The translations under genes were made by a program, and so were the position numbers. A stretch of 64,000 nucleotides of DNA from contig NC_088326.1 in assembly GCF_910592395.1 (NCBI RefSeq), positions 10,295,001 through 10,359,000 of the forward strand. The letters are read 5' to 3'. Under the pieces are notes generated by a model. That model was not told the DNA's origin. It made no database searches and saw only the letters and a list, made by a program, of their open reading frames with translations. This document shows, one piece after another, positions 1 through 10,392 of the stretch (within the stretch, counting starts at the first letter, position 1; every line of letters begins with the position of its first letter). The DNA is from Lineus longissimus (taxonomy: Eukaryota > Nemertea > Pilidiophora > Heteronemertea > Lineidae).

Positions 1-621
1 TTCGTTGATGTATACATGGTACAGCGTTCGGTCATCTCAATATGTTGCAAACATTCGATGACTGTGTCCTACCTTTAACGCCTTGCCAGGTCATGAATGT
101 CAGAAAACTATTTGTAATTTGAATTCAATGACTATTTCTTTTCTTCTTACATACATGTAATGTACTGATGAAACGAAGGCAGGTCATCCAAGACCTTTCC
201 ATATACAGCTATTAACAGACGATGGAAGAAGCACTGTCAACGCGTGTATACCCCCTTGAGATGAGGTCACTGCATCGGTTGATTTTGTGTCACTTATTCG
301 GTTTGGTCACTGATAATCGTGCCAATGTGAGTCATCTAAACGGTTGGGCCGTTGGTCATTTATTTGGCTAATTTTGAGTCACTTAAAGGCCATATATCAA
401 GGTTTGAAAACATGCTTGATACTCATGAAATATGTTGAGGGTTAAAAAAACAAGATCCCAGACATTAAAAAAATTCTAATAATAAAGTCATTATTTAGTT
501 ATTTCAATTTTCAATTTTAAACTATTTGAATTTCCCACCACACACAACTTTAGATTAGTTCCACATGTGGCCGCTAGGGATTTTTTGATGACGTAGATCA
601 GGCCAGTCAGAACAAAGCAAG

Positions 622-991
622 ATGGCTTCCGCATACAGTTCAGAGAGTGAGAGCAGTGAATTTGAGGATGTTTTGGTCGATACAGAAGGATATTTAAACG
701 TTGAGCCGTACATGTTCGAGCCATTAATATCACTATCATAATGAGAGTGATCATTCGGACGAAAGTGATTAGAATTTATGGTTAATCAATTTGCATGGCA
801 GACCTGCCGATATAGCAAAGAAGACATTGATAGACGGTTGCAGATGCATAACATGTATGATTTTTGAACAGACTAATGTTGCACACTATTGTTTCGCATC
901 GTCTGTGTTGTATCGCCAGTTATGTCATGACGCTGAACTACTATTGAAAAGTGACGGTATTATGCACAATCATCTTGACGTGACGATATAA
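622..991 (+). pseudogene. Decayed plus-strand ORFs in the TTAA transposon, possibly P2RX7-tail-like
   Basis: An ATG at 622 opens a 40-codon frame rich in Ser and Glu that ends around a PYMFEP motif. One frame over, the sequence continues with an acidic NESDHSDESD stretch, as if a frameshift had occurred. Some 60 bases on, a second open frame (791-991) contains a Cys cluster, CRCITC...HYC. An acidic N terminus with a 'PYxFEP' motif followed by Cys-rich spacing recalls invertebrate transposon-associated proteins with a P2X7 C-terminal-like domain. The match is from memory and partial. If it is right, the copy is broken. It lies opposite the THAP exon, so the element may have had two divergent genes. 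Confidence 0.25.
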
Positions 992-1291
992 TGCCGTGCA
1001 ACGTTAGATAGGCCTAGATGTCAGATGACAATAATCTGTCATTGACAGTGGCTGTCACTGACACTGACCTGTGTCGCTGTCGCCTTGCTATGGCTGGAAC
1101 ACAAGAAGACACTATGTGGTATCACAGGCCCCAATAGGGCCTACACATTATGTATAACAACCGACCTCAGCAGCCTCGGGCATTAAATGCAATTGACATG
1201 GTTGTCTAGCCACTGTACAGTGGATGACATGTGCCATTTGGGTAGTATGAGTGTTGTGTGCATCAGCAGTGTATAAATCATGAAATAGTGT

Positions 1292-1654
1292 TCAACTCAC
1301 TTCTTGATGTTTGCGTTTTTTGGCTAACGAACGTTCCTTTGGAGGCTGTCGCATGTAAGTGGGGTTGGTCAAATCGAATACAGATGGAACAGCTGTTTTT
1401 AACAAGTGGCATTTAATATTCAGTTGGATGCAGATATCCGGCTTCATGTGATAATCCGTATCGATAAAGTGATCACTGCAAATTTTGGCCGAAGGCCCAG
1501 GCTTCCAACACTCCAAACGTTTGCACTTCCGAATCCACAGCTTCCTCATCTCTCGTTCAACTGGATTTGGAAATTCATGAAAATGGGTCCCATCCGTCAT
1601 TCGATTGTTCTTTGTGCTATCCTTGACACAATTCGGAGCCACACAATACACCAT
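1292..1654 (-). CDS. THAP-domain exon of a transposon protein
   Basis: The reading frame encodes 120 residues. The first ~90 have the THAP zinc-finger layout (C2CH): Cys at residues 4 and 9 (MVYCVAPNC), a conserved FHEFP followed by a Trp, then ICSDHF supplying the last Cys and His. THAP domains are sequence-specific DNA-binding modules found in P-element, Kolobok and related transposases and in host proteins domesticated from them. The domain is at the extreme N terminus, as is usual. After a basic tail (KKRKHQE) the sequence runs into GTGAGT, a good splice donor, so the real protein probably continued into another exon. No catalytic exon is recognisable downstream between 387 and 1290. The gene is internal to the TTAA-flanked element and absent from the other units. 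Confidence 0.8.
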   Translation of the reverse strand: MVYCVAPNCVKDSTKNNRMTDGTHFHEFPNPVEREMRKLWIRKCKRLECWKPGPSAKICSDHFIDTDYHMKPDICIQLNIKCHLLKTAVPSVFDLTNPTYMRQPPKERSLAKKRKHQEVS

Positions 1655-3015
1655 AGTAAATGAAACACATTACTTCCAGGTGTGCATAATTAATTAGGGC
1701 CCTCCTGCTTTTATGATTGCATGACATGTACAGATAACCTGATCTACATCACAACTTCTGCTGAACCCGCCGCCTGGCTCTAACAAGCCAGTTGCTAGCC
1801 TGATTAGGTAACCAATTTGTCAAACACATAATTGGCTATATCTTCAAAATGGATGGAACTAATTGCATTTGGTTTTCTGTATTGTATAAAGTGTAAGGTA
1901 CACTTTTGAAATCGTCTTACAGCAGAAAATGGCAAAAAACCTTGAGTTATGGCCTTTAATATTCGGTAAGGTCATGACCTAATTGGTTGACTTTGTTTTA
2001 CGATTAGGTCGGATCACTTTATCGGTTGATTGTATGTTACTTCAGTTGATTCACTTAATTGGGCGATGTGACCTATCACTTTCGGGACAAGGAATCCGTG
2101 CAGAGATCATTTTTGTGCGGATCGATGCATTGCAACGACTGGTGTGGAGACGAAAATCTACACGACGACGTCACGCTGTTTGCACTCGTTTACCCCGTTC
2201 ACCTTGTCTCCGCTGAGAACAACAAAGGTAGGCTACTGAAATAAAAAGCCGCTCACTCCGCTACAGATACAGACATAAATGAACTAAAAAAAATTTGCTA
2301 TCAACGCCACAAAATACCTGAAACCTCGAAGAGTTCAATTGAAAACCCGTGTTCTTTATGTTATTTCTGATAAATCTGATAAGAACTCACCACGATTTCT
2401 TTGATAGATCTTGTAGGAGAGAGAAAATAATACATGAACTGTCTGGCTCATATTAATCTCACCTTCTCGCTCCCGGATATTCTAACCTGATTTGGCCTTA
2501 TAAACATGTCCAATGACCCAAAATTCCAATGCGCATCCAAATCTTTAACGAGATGTGCAAAACGTGTGTGCGTCGCCCAAAGCTGCCTAAAATGCACCAC
2601 AGATAGATAACTTACTTTTAAAGCTGATCAGAGAGATACCTTTAGGCCCCGGAAGAAGGTCAGACAAAAGCACGTTAGTTGATAAAACGGCGTGTTTTCA
2701 TAGAAAAGGGGAAATCCCAGTGCAATTCACTAGAAAACTATCGCGGGAACGTACAGACCTCATGATCAGCATTCTATATCATGTATAAAGGTTTAGGCGT
2801 TCGGGTAGAATCTAGGCATCTAGCTGACATCTAGGCTGGTCACAACGATTTGTTGACGAAATAAGGAATTCCTGTAGACCAGGAAGGGAAACTTAGTCTA
2901 AGACAATTGCTTTGTCATGTAAGTTGTTGATAGGTAGAGAAAACAGAGTTGGTATTTTGATTTGAACGCTGTAAATTGTGTTTGTTGCGTTGGAATATGA
3001 GGACACTGCGGGAGA

Positions 3016-3540
3016 TCAGAAAAGGGTTAATCTGGAAATATCCTTTTTTCCTGCGGGGCCACTTATCCCAAAATCTGCAATTTCTAGAATGTATACGTCC
3101 AGAGGGATTTCAAGAATAACAGGGGGTGCATTCAATAATCTAACCTCTTTGACCATAGTTTCCCTGCTGTTAAGGGCTTCCTTGGGCTTCCATCTCTTGC
3201 AATGTGACCATGACACGAACCTACATGCATGCTTCCCCCTCCGATGATTGAAGCCAGCGATGACATCATGTTTGGAACTCAAAACAGCACATTCTGGTCT
3301 TGAACGCGAATTTATTGGTAACCAGTATTTGAGGGATATATCTTCACGCCGCTTTTCAGCATCATAAAGCCGTATAAAGGTTATGCCTAAACAAGCAAGT
3401 ATGGTGCTCTCGATTATACATATATGGAGGGCTGTAAACAAGATATTTCGATGGAAACCCCTCCTCGTTGTTGACGAAACACAAGTATCATTTGAGCTGA
3501 TCATTTCCGATAAAATATTAATAATACTATTCAAGTTCAT
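3016..3540 (-). CDS. ORF C, unit 1: unrecognised ~174-residue protein
   Basis: I do not recognise this family. I chose the ATG at 3540 (MNLNS...) because units 1, 3, 4 and 6 have it, the unit 2 frame begins there, and length changes that break the frame occur only upstream of it. An in-frame ATG at 3603 is possible. The protein has a polar N terminus with a basic RRGFHRN, then a hydrophobic stretch at about residues 33-57 interrupted by one Glu (perhaps a weak membrane segment), then a basic middle (KRREDISLKYW, HCKRWKPKEALNSRE) and a hydrophobic C-terminal VRLLNAPPVILEIP. The segment up to VILEIP is shared by all seven units, and the tail after it is variable. ORF C lies upstream of, and in the same direction as, gene A of the previous position in the array. 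Confidence 0.45.
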   Translation of the reverse strand: MNLNSIINILSEMISSNDTCVSSTTRRGFHRNILFTALHICIIESTILACLGITFIRLYDAEKRREDISLKYWLPINSRSRPECAVLSSKHDVIAGFNHRRGKHACRFVSWSHCKRWKPKEALNSRETMVKEVRLLNAPPVILEIPLDVYILEIADFGISGPAGKKDISRLTLF

Positions 3541-3694
3541 TTCATTTGCTTTCAATACAATCAGTGTATGTCGCTTAGTTAGTTCTAGTGGTCTGAAGTG
3601 CATTTGGGAGTTCGTGTTGACACTCGGTGTGTGTTGTTGGCGAGCTGATCGATGTCATGCCTGAAGAATAAAAGAATCATTTTCGTCGTATACC

Positions 3695-4020
3695 ATGTCC
3701 ACAACGTCGATCGTGTTCCGGCTTGGCGTTTCCTTTGATGAAGTACTGATTTTAAATAAACCGGTGACACTGGAGTCTAAAGGTGGGCCTGCTGTAGGTT
3801 AAATCGGCAGGTGGTAATGCCATTAGAAAAAGTAAGGATGCCAGGTCCCCCTCTCAACACTCGGATATCGGAACAAAACCTGCCTCCGCCCCAGAGGCAG
3901 TCACTGTGGATCCAGAGGGCAATGAAAGATCCTTTTCTGAGATTGAAACCCCTTCTTAATTTTTCGGAGATATCGAGGTCAAAGAAAACAGCAAAACATT
4001 CACATCTATGAGATTAGCAG
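3695..4020 (+). pseudogene. Decayed plus-strand exon-like ORFs in block D, unit 1
   Basis: An ATG at 3695 opens a 35-codon frame ending at 3802 (start MSTTSIVF, end KGGPAVG). In the next frame an open stretch continues with a hydrophilic protein-like sequence (DARSPSQHSD, VTVDPEGNERSF) to an in-frame TAA shortly before 3961, and it then reopens as FFGDIEVKENSK. Unit 2 retains more of the following part (11960-12181). Repeated stops and a one-base frame change show it is not a working gene here. Unit-to-unit changes in the 35-codon piece are mostly amino-acid altering, so it is not under visible constraint. I do not recognise the source. Confidence 0.25.
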
Positions 4021-4199
4021 GAAGAAGGTCAAGCACAAAGAACAAATATCAAAAACAAGACCAGGAAGGATGTGCAAGGGAATCCGCATAGTTTGTACTT
4101 TGTTGTCCGTCGTGGACCCGGAGAAGGCCCATTACATGTATGACACTTATAGTGTGCAAATCTCAAAGTCGTCCATTTTGTCCGGTGGAGCCCGTTACA

Positions 4200-4640
4200 C
4201 ATCCTTTATTCCTCGGTTCCCATGCGTTCCTTTATCGGGTAATTGTCCGCTGTGGAAGCGGTACACCTCATGGTCATCCGCTGCATGCCAGGTGGTAGTC
4301 GGGCCTCGAGCCACGTCCACCGGACATCAAAGCGCATGAACTGACAAGTACAGGAAGACGAACACACTAGTTCCCAACAAAACACATGCCCAACACAAAC
4401 GAACCGTACAACCAGGCGGACGCGGTTGTCTAGTGAAGTCTGTGCCAAAGTTTGTATATGCACAAAACATTTCTCCGGATGAAGCGAACCTCGCCCGTTC
4501 TTGCCTAACAAGGAAAGCATTCGCAGAAGGAAAGACAAATAGGAAACGCATGCAAACGGACAACATCGGATTGGACTTTGCTCTCTATTGGACGTCTGTT
4601 ATAACGCAATCCGTCAAGGTGTGATCATGACTGGCGCTTC
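4200..4640. repeat. Block D, unit 1: overlapping short ORFs on both strands, probably non-coding
   Basis: This ~440-bp stretch recurs in every unit and is open over 60-110 codons in three frames: minus 4206-4538, minus 4327-4566 and plus 4433-4624. Against unit 7 (60431-60868), changes in the plus frame are mostly amino-acid altering, and the 110-codon minus frame is lost. None of the frames behaves like a constrained gene. The openness may reflect base composition, or the block may derive from an older coding sequence. Equivalent blocks lie near 12220-12640, 25038-25456, 34683-35101, 44178-44596 and 53650-54068. Confidence 0.4.
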
Positions 4641-6492
4641 AAATCATTTCTGCATATTTTGGAAACGGAAGATACATGTAATGCACATGGATCGATCCAT
4701 ACCGTCCATCATTTCCGACTTGGATAGACATTGTTTGGCGACACCATGTAGTCCGGTGGTCACGGCGTCGTTTCCTGGCCTGGCCTGTGTTGATTCGAAG
4801 TAATTATTGAAGCGAGTTTGGATCGTAGAACCTCGATTATCTTACGCATGTCGTGTTGTCAAAATTCAGCAGGTTTTAGTCATTTCATGTATTGATTTCT
4901 TAAACTCCATCAATACAACCGATTATACTGAGTTGCATTGGTTTGTGTTAAATGCTTATCGATATTTGGTATGGAATATGAAAAACAGTACCCTACGATG
5001 CATCATATGCCTAAATTATTATTTAAAAGATCATGAATGTACATAATGCAACACAAAAAAGTATTTGTTTCATCAATCTAAGACTGATGTATTACAACAT
5101 TGTCGAAACAAAGGCCAAGACGGGAAATAATGACCATCAGACAGAACACGGTGTCGCCAATGCATTGCCTATCCAGATCGAACTGGTTAAATCTTGTCAT
5201 CGACCATGTGTTTTCTATCTAACTTGAATAGTATGTTCCTAGAGTTAACCGGTCTGACATCGGTGTAAATAGATCATGTAAGCAAGTCGAACCTGTTCCT
5301 TGTCTGGTGTTAATGAAATAAACGTTGGCATCGCCATTACGTGATTGCGGGGCATTGCGCTGGATTGCGTCTCCAATCAACCTTGTGCTCTTCGACTATT
5401 CAAAAAACCGAAAATGTTGTACCTGGCCGCTCAAGTTCTTGAACGTCTAGCATCTTCAGGTTTAGGCAAATTCCCAACACACTCATGACAAAGCTTATTT
5501 TATTGAGCATTACTGGCCATCATGTTGTCACGTCACTGTGAACCCCACGTACAATAAATGACTGGAGAGTAAGCCACTGCCATTGATATTATTGATTTGC
5601 TTCAGCAACTCGCATGTCGATCAAAGGGTAATATTATCTTTTTCATTTTTTTGCTTTGAAACGCCTTGTATACAGTTGATAAACATGATGTACATTCGTT
5701 ATAGGATCCTTGCAATAAAAATTCCTGATAAAGCTCATAATTTTTGAAAAATGTGTGTGTTCAATAGTTCAAACTGAATAAGACCTTAACTTAGTATCCT
5801 ATAAAATCTAATCGGGATTGACGTACTGCGTGGCTAATTCGAACTTTCTCTAATGGTTGGATTACACTGATTTCAAGTAATGAGATGAAGAATCAAACTG
5901 CGATTTCTAACACTGGCAGTCAGTTCAAGCTCCTGGGACCGTACCTGAATTCCGTGTCTGGCTGATATAGCATCTGCCGTAACCAGAGCTACTTTTTTAC
6001 ACATTACTATTTATGGGTGTAACCTCCTCGTCACATTGGTGTAAGTTCCGATCCTTCACGGGCAAATGAAATCCAAAATTTAAGGGTCACGGCAGGTTTT
6101 AAGATCTCAAATCATTGATCGAAGAAGTTTAATGACGAATTGGGGACCGGAGGCATGAGCCGAGGGTTTGGCCGAGGTTTTACACTTTTATAACGAAGTC
6201 CAAGTAAAAACATCAAGTCCAAGTCGGAAGGGACCTAACAGATTTCAGTTTCATCTCTAATCGTTCGATGTTTATAAAAGTGATAACGAGGTAGGTAATG
6301 GCTGTCGCACTAAACACCGCAATGATGGTAGAGCTAAGATATATATGAAGATAGCGCCATCCGAGCGATGTTTGCTGACACAGTAGGCCTACTGGCAGCG
6401 AGGTATTAATTTCTTTTCTAAAACATCCGAAATACGTGTACATGTTGATATATTTTAGGCATGACGTCCCGCAGCGGCAACCTGTCCTAATA

Positions 6493-6830
6493 TTCCATTT
6501 CTAGTGGCAAGTCCAGGCTTCAGACTGTTGGGTTAGGCCTGTTGGGGCTTGCAAGTGTAGCAGCAAATTAGCAGGTTAAAGGGACTGTTGAAAAGGCTGT
6601 CGCCCTGTGGCGAGCCTAGTAGTCTCAAACGAATCGGACGGTTCGTTTTTCACGCCGATCCTTAGCTTCATCCCTGCCAGGAGGGATCTTACATGTCTCA
6701 GATCATGATCACGGAAGCCTGCTTTCAGTAGGACAACTAAGTTGCGTTTCCACCTGATGGAATCGAAGGCTCGAGACATATTAATGCTCATCTTGTGGAA
6801 GTCCCATTTCCTTTTGGGACTTTAGAGATT
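6493..6830 (-). mobile_element. Non-LTR reverse-transcriptase relic, unit 1 (short form)
   Basis: On the minus strand 6791-6576 encodes the start of a reverse-transcriptase palm: AFDSIRW (motif A region) followed by VLLKAGFRDHDLRHVRSLL and LRIGVKNE, a pattern I know from animal non-LTR retrotransposons. The frame stops soon after, and the YADD part seen in units 3 to 5 is missing. There are no element ends, target duplications or other domains, so this is a decayed fragment. Confidence 0.6.
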
Positions 6831-7022
6831 ACTTAACTTGGTGTTATCTCGTTGATTGTTTTACTTGTCACAGGGAGTGTGACTGACTTCAAGATCAAGA
6901 TTTTTACTACGACTCAGCCACTCCTCTACATAAAAAAAGACAAGGGGTATCTCGATTAATTCTCCATTAGTTTATAAAAGACATACGAACCAACACACAG
7001 TACAGAGGACGGTTCTGATTGG

Positions 7023-7075
7023 ATGATAGTTATAATGATAGTTATAATGAATCGGATAGTTATAATGAATCAAAC
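7023..7075 (+). repeat. Three-fold GATAGTTATAATGA short tandem repeat, unit 1 only
   Basis: GATAGTTATAATGA-like units occur three times within 53 bp. The first two overlap head to tail and the third follows a short GTCGG-like spacer. Units 3, 4 and 5 have a single copy at the same place (for example near 29888). This is a local expansion private to unit 1. Confidence 0.7.
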
Positions 7076-7364
7076 GTCGTCTTCCAAACTGCCATGGGAA
7101 GCATTAGTGCAGAAGGTAGTGTTACGGAAAATAGAGTGTTATCATTTTTCGTCTCGTCAAAAATCTGAGCGCGAAATCCCATATACTATAAATATACTGA
7201 TCGTTTCTGAGTGGGAATTTCAGAGAGAAAAAACTGTTTCAGTAATCACTAATGAAAAAGTTTTTAAAGTAACGAGCATGTTACAAAGGTTTACTCCCCA
7301 CCCGATAGAATAATGGATGAGACGGAAAATTTGTAGAATATTCTATTCCTTTTAAAAACCCAGT

Positions 7365-8369
7365 CTATCGAGCATGAGAGCGGTGATAGAACTTCAAATA
7401 ACCGTGGCCATTTCCTGGCCAAGCTACAAAAGATCCGTCCCGGCCAGCGCCAATCATATCGACATCTGAAATTATCGTCGATTGGTAACTCTTTCTATAA
7501 TACCAATAGTGTGGAAGATTTTTCTGAATAGGAATATAGGTCACAATAAAACCTTTTTTGCGCTTGTCTGGAGTCATCGGCATTATTATTTGGTTGGCAC
7601 TGTCCCACGTGACGTGATAGCAACCATGTCTACATCTAAAATCGGGCCATTTCGAATTGCAAATTACATGTATTACCACTTTCTGCCGATAGTTGCTCCT
7701 TTTAGTAAACAGATGTACACAGTTCCACATTGTGGCAAGTACATCCTTTCCTGCAGTTATGAAGACGGAATTCTGCGTTCGCTGTACTAACCGAACCAAA
7801 GTTCTTTGAATGATGTGCACGTCCAGCTCCCTCCCCGCCGTCAAAGTGTAGTTGAATTTATTATCGACACCCTTGTCAATATCAATCTCGAAAACACCAA
7901 GTGCAATGAAGGAACTCGTTCTTAGGCCATTTTTGCGTACGCGATGAACGTATATAACGAAAGCTTGCCGAATCAAATCGATGTGTTCTATATGCAAAAT
8001 TAAAAGGAGCTCAATGTTCTGACTCTGAGTGGGCAGTTCCATAATGTAGAAACCCAAATGAACGCCATTGCGATCAAATATTTTCGGACATTCCTTCGGG
8101 CTGGTTGTACTAAATATCACGAAATAGGCCTCCCGAATGTATAAATTGTAGATCAACAGATGCTTGTTGATTGAACTTCTAGAAGAGTTGAATAACTGTC
8201 TTGAGACATATCGCCCTCGATTTCGATAAATCTGATGGATGAATGGGGATCTTCGTTTAACATACATCCTTTCCACTAGGATATATCTGTCAACATACTT
8301 ATCATAATAGACTCGAAGCGAAAGGAAAACCGCCGTATTCCTAAAGATCTTGTCGACTTTGTAACTCAT
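7365..8369 (-). CDS. Gene A, unit 1: unrecognised 334-residue intronless protein
   Basis: This is a single open frame starting MSYKVDKIF and ending FYHRSHAR. I use the ATG at 8369. The frame extends nine bases further, but only to a TTG. I recognise no domain, and no signal peptide or clear membrane segment is visible. Features conserved across units: YYDKYV (about residues 23-28), NRGRYVSRQLFNSSRSS (about 50-65), FDRNGVHLGFY (about 97-107), FEIDIDKGVDNKFNYTL (about 160-176), FITAGKDVLATMWNC (about 207-221), CYHVTWDSANQ (about 252-262), IVTYIPI and SDVDMI near the end. Alternating hydrophobic residues suggest a beta-rich fold. Against unit 7, most changes in the FITAGKD region are silent, which supports a real protein. 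A TATA-like run lies only about 20 bases upstream of the ATG and is too close to be a convincing promoter. Confidence 0.7.
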   Translation of the reverse strand: MSYKVDKIFRNTAVFLSLRVYYDKYVDRYILVERMYVKRRSPFIHQIYRNRGRYVSRQLFNSSRSSINKHLLIYNLYIREAYFVIFSTTSPKECPKIFDRNGVHLGFYIMELPTQSQNIELLLILHIEHIDLIRQAFVIYVHRVRKNGLRTSSFIALGVFEIDIDKGVDNKFNYTLTAGRELDVHIIQRTLVRLVQRTQNSVFITAGKDVLATMWNCVHLFTKRSNYRQKVVIHVICNSKWPDFRCRHGCYHVTWDSANQIIMPMTPDKRKKGFIVTYIPIQKNLPHYWYYRKSYQSTIISDVDMIGAGRDGSFVAWPGNGHGYLKFYHRSHAR

Positions 8370-8599
8370 TCTTGGCAATTTTTGTCCTTTTTATAAATTC
8401 AAATTAAAACTTGTCTCACATTATTAACTAAAAGTACCAATGTCATTCAAACGCTTATGTTACAAATGTGCCGGCCACCCAGTCAACTTCTTTTTTACAG
8501 CAGCGGTTTCCACAATATTGAATAACACGAAATTAAAACATTTCAAAATTACTGAAATATAACGCTATTCCCATTTTAATCCCGACTGGACCCAAGTGA

Positions 8600-9480
8600 G
8601 GCATGTTATACGAACGATTAGGTTACTATCGCTTGATTACATGTAAGTGACCCAACCGAAGAAGTAACACAAAATCAACCGATTATGTTATCCACGACAC
8701 AAAAAGTAAGGTGAAATACCCAGCCGAACACAAAATAAACCGATAAAATGACCTCATTTTCCTACAAGAGTTGCCACCGCTTCTTCCGTCGTCTGTAAAA
8801 ATATATAATTCTAAATGGGCTACATCTCATTTCATCAGGTTGGTTAATTTGACCTACATTTCAAGGTCACAGAAGTCAACCATACTTAATTACATTTTAC
8901 CAACAGTGGCACCTGTTATTAAAATTTCGTCAAAGAGTCTTTACTTCGTTGATGTATACATGGTGCAGCGTTCGGTCATCTCAATATGTTGCAAACATTC
9001 GATGACTTTGTCCTACCTTTAGCGCCTTGCCAGGTCATGAATGTCAGAAAACTATTTGTAATTTGAATTCAATGACTATTTCTTTTCTTCTTACATACAT
9101 GTAATGTACTGATGAAACGAAGGCAGATCAACCAAGACCTTACCATATGCAGCTATTAACAGACGATGGAAGAAGCACTGTCAACGCGTGTATACCCCCT
9201 TGAGATGAGGTCACTGCATCGGTTGATTTTGTGTCACTTATTCGGTTTGGTCACTGATAATCGTGCCAATGTGAGTCATCCAAACGGTTGGGCCGTTGGT
9301 CATTTATTTGGCTAATTTTGAGTCACTTAATATTCGGTAAGGTCATGACCTAATTGGTTGATCTTGTTTTACGATTCGGTCGGATCACTTTATCGGTTGA
9401 TTGTATGTTACTTCAGTTGATTCACTTAATTGGGCGATGTTACCTATCATTTTCGGAACGAGGTATCCAGCAGAGATCAT
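8600..9480. repeat. Block B, unit 2: fold-back repeat with degenerate subrepeats
   Basis: Two arms face each other. The left arm 8647-8683 and the reverse complement of the right arm 9218-9254 agree at 34 of 37 positions, and both contain CACAAAATCAACCGAT. Beyond this core both arms continue as imperfect repeats of words such as AACCGAT, AAGTGAC and CAAAATCAACC; the right arm alone carries five or six between 9200 and 9470. This architecture, with long inverted arms made of short degenerate direct repeats, is that of fold-back (Foldback-type) elements. The spacer of about 530 bp has no ORF of note. Equivalent blocks lie at 22000-22850, 31450-32330, 41100-42010 and 50610-51470. Confidence 0.6.
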
Positions 9481-10392
9481 TTTTGTGCGGATTGATTCAT
9501 TGCAACGACTGGTGTGGAGACGAAAATCTACACGACGATGTCACGCTGTTTGCATTCGTTTACCCCGCTCACCTTGTCTCCGCGGAGAACAACAAAGGTA
9601 TTGAAATAAAAAGCCGCTCACTCCGCTACAGATACAGACACGAATGCACTAAACAAAGTTTGCTTTCAACGCAGTAAAATACCTCTGAAACCCCGAAGAG
9701 TTAAATTGAAAACCCGAGTGTTTTATGTTATTTCTGATAAATCTGATAAGAACTCACCACGATTTCTTTGATAGATCTTGTAGGAGAGAGAAAATAATAC
9801 ATGAACTGTCTGGCTCATAATTATCTTACCTTCTCACTCCCGGATATTCTAACCTGATTTGGCCTTAAATATGTTCAATGATCCAAAATTCCAATGCGAA
9901 TCCAAATCTTTAAAGGGATGTGCAAAAAGTGTGTGCGTCGCCCAAAGCTGCCTAAAATGCACCACAGATAGATAACTTACTTTTAAAGCTGATCAGAGAT
10001 TTACCTTTAGGCCCCGGAAGAAGGTCAGACAAAAGCACGTTAGTTGATAAAACGGCGTGTTTTCATAGAGAAGGGGAAATCCCAGTGCAATTCACTAGAA
10101 AACTATCGCGGGCACGTACTGTCCTCATGATCAGCATTCTATATCATGTATAAAGGTTTAGGCGTTCGGGTAGAATCTAGGCATCTAGCTGACATCTAGG
10201 CTGGTCACAGCGATTTGTTGACGAAATAAGGAATTCCTGTAGACCAGGAAGGGAAACTTAGTCTAAGACAATTGCTTTGTCATGTGAGTTGTTGATAGGT
10301 AGAGAAAACAGAGTTGGTATTTTGATTTGAACGCAGTAAATTGTGTTAGTTGCGTTGGAATATGAGGACACTGCGGGAGATCAGAAAAGGAT

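Larger units (their letters stand above)
387..1955. mobile_element. TTAA-flanked DNA transposon, Kolobok-like, non-autonomous
   Basis: A 1569-bp segment is present only in unit 1. It is bounded by a TTAA on each side (383-386 and 1956-1959). The equivalent place in unit 2 (around 9325-9345) and unit 3 reads straight through with a single TTAA, which is a clean empty site. The ends are inverted repeats: AGGCCATATATCAAGGTTT at the left and, read from the other strand, AGGCCATAACTCAAGGTTT at the right, matching at 17 of 19 positions. Inside is a minus-strand THAP exon and a possible plus-strand relic. TTAA duplication together with a THAP protein is characteristic of the Kolobok superfamily. piggyBac also targets TTAA but does not normally encode THAP. 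No catalytic transposase domain is visible, so this is a deletion derivative or a defective copy. Confidence 0.8.
1..8369. repeat. Array unit 1 (left end cut by the window)
   Basis: The unit begins inside block B. It carries the TTAA transposon (387-1955), ORF C (3016-3540), decayed exon-like ORFs (3695-4020), block D (about 4100-4640), non-coding block E (4640-6450), a short reverse-transcriptase relic (about 6493-6830) and gene A (7365-8369). I see no gene in 2100-3015, 4640-6450 or 6830-7360. Block E contains a hydrophobic minus-strand reading frame (6213-6443) that recurs in broken form in other units, and I do not count it as a gene. Confidence 0.9.

Noticed and set aside
2978-3664. Plus-strand ORFs of 89 and 93 codons opposite ORF C.
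   Set aside because: The in-frame indel pattern and the longest shared frame favour the minus strand. These look like antisense shadows.
4206-4566. Minus-strand ORFs of 79-110 codons in block D, and the overlapping plus-strand 63-codon ORF.
   Set aside because: Several frames are open over the same bases, unit 7 loses the longest one, and changes in the frames are mostly amino-acid altering. Not enough to call a gene.
6213-6443. A hydrophobic minus-strand ORF in block E as a small membrane protein.
   Set aside because: It is shortened or interrupted in the other units, and its hydrophobicity can come from AT-rich composition.
8370-8400. A TATAAAAAG word about 20 bp upstream of the gene A start as a promoter.
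   Set aside because: It is too close to the ATG to leave a transcript start and leader, and units 3 and 4 have lost it while keeping the same start codon.
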